From: Desulfosarcina sp.
Lineage (GTDB): Bacteria > Desulfobacterota > Desulfobacteria > Desulfobacterales > Desulfosarcinaceae
Length of the DNA: 6,959 nucleotides
NCBI GenBank assembly: GCA_018224455.1
Contig: JAGTUY010000330.1
Span: 1 to 6,959, forward strand
Direction: 5' to 3'
Within the stretch, counting starts at the first letter, position 1. Each line of letters opens with the position of its first letter. Under the pieces are notes generated by a model. That model did no database searches. It saw nothing but the letters and a program-made list of their open reading frames with translations, and had not been told where the DNA came from. This document shows positions 5,348-6,959 of this stretch, one piece after another. Both the position numbers and the translations under genes were made by a program.

Positions 5348-6397
5348 ATGGATTATCGTGTTATCCAATGGGCCACGGGAAGCATGGGCAAAACCTGCCT
5401 TCGTGCGGTGATCGACCACCCGGATCTCGAATTGGTCGGATTGTATGTATACAACGAAAAAAAGGCCGGTCGGGATGCCGGCGATATTGCCGTGCGGAAT
5501 AAGACAGGCGTATTGGCCACCCGTAGTATGAGTGAAATCCTGGCGCTGGATGCAGATGCCGTCATCCATACACCCCGGATCCAGTTTCCGTATGCCAGCC
5601 ACAACGAGGATATCTGCCGGCTGCTGGCTTCCGGAAAAAATCTCGTCTCCATTAACGGCCACTGCTATCCGGCCGCTCATGGTCAAGCGTATGCCGCGCC
5701 GTTCGAAAAGGCCTGCCAACAGGGCGGTGCTTCCTTATTTGGAACCGGCCTCAACCCGGGCTTCGTTGCGGAAAAAATCGCCGCGGCGGCCACGGGTGCC
5801 TGTCTGGACATCGATCATATTGACATAAAAGAGAACTTTGATGTCACGGGGGTTCCAGAACACGACTACGTTTTCAACGTTTTGGGATTCGGATCCGATC
5901 CGGCGTCCTTCGGCCTTTCGGATACCGGTCCCGTCGCCGAACTGATGGACGGCATGTACCGGGAAGTTGTCGCCCTGATGGCCAAAAGACTGTTCCTCGA
6001 TCTGGAGGGGGTGGTTTCCGACCATCGGGTCGAACCGGCTGCAGAACCGATCACGGCGCGGGCCGGCATCATCCCGGCGGGAACCGTCGCTGCCACCCAC
6101 TGGTGCTGGCACGGCATGGTCGCGGGAAAACGGCTGATCACCCTGCGGGTCAGTTGGGTTATGGGCACCCGACCGACCGATGGCAAAGCCGCCGACCACT
6201 GGAAAATCATGATCCGGGGCAGGCCCGGCATCGACATTGCCATGAATCTGGTGGAGCCGCATAACACGGGTGTCAAAACCAAATCCGAGCAGTACGCGGT
6301 CGCCGCCTCGGTGATCAACAGCATCCCTGAGGTCTGTGCCGCCCCGCCCGGAATTTACGAACCCCCATTGTTCGCACCCTTTAGAAAGCGATTTTAG
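5348..6397 (+). CDS. DapB-like / 2,4-diaminopentanoate dehydrogenase-like NAD(P)-dependent oxidoreductase
   Basis: This 349-residue protein has an N-terminal Rossmann fold: YRVIQWATGSMGK (3-15) with the glycine-rich nucleotide loop, then a strand ending DLELVGLYVYN, and ADAVIHTPRIQFP after the second half. FGTGLNPGF marks the junction with the C-terminal domain. This arrangement is that of the dihydrodipicolinate-reductase-like family that includes 2,4-diaminopentanoate dehydrogenase, and its length fits that group rather than true DapB (about 270). Many members are annotated as NAD(P)H-dependent amine dehydrogenases but few have been tested. AGGAG at 5338-5342, 5 nt before ATG 5348, supports this start; the frame extends to an ATG at 5315 overlapping DUF2284, which is less likely. 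No lysine or ornithine pathway gene is nearby, so here it may reduce or oxidise a ketone, aldehyde or imine intermediate of the acid pathway (inference). Confidence 0.82.
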   Translation: MDYRVIQWATGSMGKTCLRAVIDHPDLELVGLYVYNEKKAGRDAGDIAVRNKTGVLATRSMSEILALDADAVIHTPRIQFPYASHNEDICRLLASGKNLVSINGHCYPAAHGQAYAAPFEKACQQGGASLFGTGLNPGFVAEKIAAAATGACLDIDHIDIKENFDVTGVPEHDYVFNVLGFGSDPASFGLSDTGPVAELMDGMYREVVALMAKRLFLDLEGVVSDHRVEPAAEPITARAGIIPAGTVAATHWCWHGMVAGKRLITLRVSWVMGTRPTDGKAADHWKIMIRGRPGIDIAMNLVEPHNTGVKTKSEQYAVAASVINSIPEVCAAPPGIYEPPLFAPFRKRF

Positions 6398-6400
6398 AAA

Positions 6401-6959
6401 ATGGCCAAAGTCTACGAAATCGACGGAGTCATACCAGTGGTGGATCCGATGGCATTTGTCCATCCGGACAGCGTTCTCATCGGTGATGTCATCGTGGGAC
6501 CCCATGCATACATCGGTCCGTGCGCCTGCCTCCGCGGGGATATGGGACGCATTTCAATCGCCGAAGGTGCCAGCGTTCAGGACACCTGCGTGATCCACTC
6601 CTTTCCAAATGTTGAAACGGTAATTGATCAAAAGGGGCATATCGGACACGGGGCCATTGTGCATGGCTGCCGGGTGGGGGTTGGGGCACTAGTGGGAATG
6701 AATGCAGTCATAATGGATGGCGCTGTCGTTGGGGATAACGCCCTCGTGGCTGCCGGTTCGCTAGTCAAATCGGGTTTCGAAATCCCGCCCGGCCAATTGG
6801 CCGCAGGCACACCCGCGCGGGTGCTCCGAGTCCTCACCGTCGATGAACGACAATGGATGCAGCAGGGTGCCGAGGAATACGTGCAGCTGGCATCGCGGTC
6901 CATGGAAACGCTCAAAGCCGTCGAACCGCTTTCTCGCGTGGAAAAAAAGAGAAAGAAGC
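6401..6959 (+). CDS. PaaY/CaiE-type left-handed beta-helix protein, 3' end off the right edge
   Basis: This frame runs from ATG 6401, 3 nt after the previous stop, to the window edge: 186 codons with no stop. The start MAKVYEIDGVIPVVDPMAFVHP and the isoleucine/valine-rich hexapeptide repeats (for example VLIGDVIVGPHAYIGPCACLRGD, residues 25-47) match PaaY, a gamma-carbonic-anhydrase-like trimer. The three metal ligands are visible as His66, His83 and His88, the last two in GHIGHGAIVHGC. PaaY is about 196 residues, so only a few residues are missing. Known PaaY acts as a thioesterase that releases CoA from dead-end ring intermediates of phenylacetate degradation. Here no other paa gene is seen, so CoA rescue for this operon is inference; a carbonic anhydrase or acyltransferase role cannot be excluded. 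The Shine-Dalgarno is weak and the gene is probably translationally coupled. The Lys-rich end is hydrophilic. Confidence 0.87.
   Translation, partial: MAKVYEIDGVIPVVDPMAFVHPDSVLIGDVIVGPHAYIGPCACLRGDMGRISIAEGASVQDTCVIHSFPNVETVIDQKGHIGHGAIVHGCRVGVGALVGMNAVIMDGAVVGDNALVAAGSLVKSGFEIPPGQLAAGTPARVLRVLTVDERQWMQQGAEEYVQLASRSMETLKAVEPLSRVEKKRKK

Noticed and set aside
5735..6505. Minus-strand 256-residue open frame
   Set aside because: It is antisense to the DapB-like gene and the start of the PaaY-like gene, both with clear family motifs; it is a shadow frame rich in His, Asp and Gly.
1..6959. CRISPR array, insertion sequence, tRNA or rRNA
   Set aside because: No regularly spaced direct repeats, transposase motifs, terminal inverted repeats or tRNA-like cloverleaf were seen on either strand.

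Overview
The window looks like part of a chromosome from a Gram-negative bacterium with moderately GC-rich coding DNA. An anaerobic Desulfobacterota-type organism (sulfate reducer or syntroph) is the best guess. The reasons are a DUF1302-type outer-membrane protein, a DUF2284 cysteine-rich protein (a family common in anaerobes), a sigma-54-type promoter, and a CoA-ligase operon of the kind used for organic-acid breakdown. This is inference from protein families; no rRNA or other taxonomic marker is present.

Layout. Positions 1-1103 (minus strand) hold the N-terminal part of a DUF1302 outer-membrane protein with a signal peptide; its 3' end lies off the left edge. Positions 1107-1938 are an unusually long (about 830 bp), partly AT-rich divergent intergenic region. 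It holds several perfect or near-perfect palindromes and a perfect sigma-54 -24/-12 element at 1862-1877, pointing right. From 1939 to the right edge, five genes run in the same direction: a nitronate-monooxygenase/FabK-like flavoprotein (1939-2844), an AMP-forming acyl-CoA synthetase (2884-4626), a DUF2284 putative metal or Fe-S protein (4743-5336), a DapB/2,4-diaminopentanoate-dehydrogenase-like NAD(P)-dependent oxidoreductase (5348-6397), and a PaaY-type hexapeptide-repeat protein cut by the right edge (6401-6959). Gaps are 39, 116, 11 and 3 nt. The 116-nt gap contains two tandem GC-rich hairpins without a T tract.

How the genes may work together (inference). The DUF1302 protein may help a hydrophobic substrate cross or bind at the outer membrane. 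The synthetase would activate an organic acid to its CoA thioester. The flavoprotein and the DapB-like enzyme would carry out redox steps on CoA-linked or ketone/imine intermediates, with DUF2284 as a possible electron-transfer or metal partner. The PaaY-like protein could be a thioesterase that rescues CoA from dead-end thioesters. The substrate cannot be read from the sequence; an alicyclic, aromatic or steroid-like acid is the most reasonable class. The most notable points are the unusual gene combination under a sigma-54 promoter and a shared GCAATATAT(T/C)GC palindrome found twice in the divergent control region.
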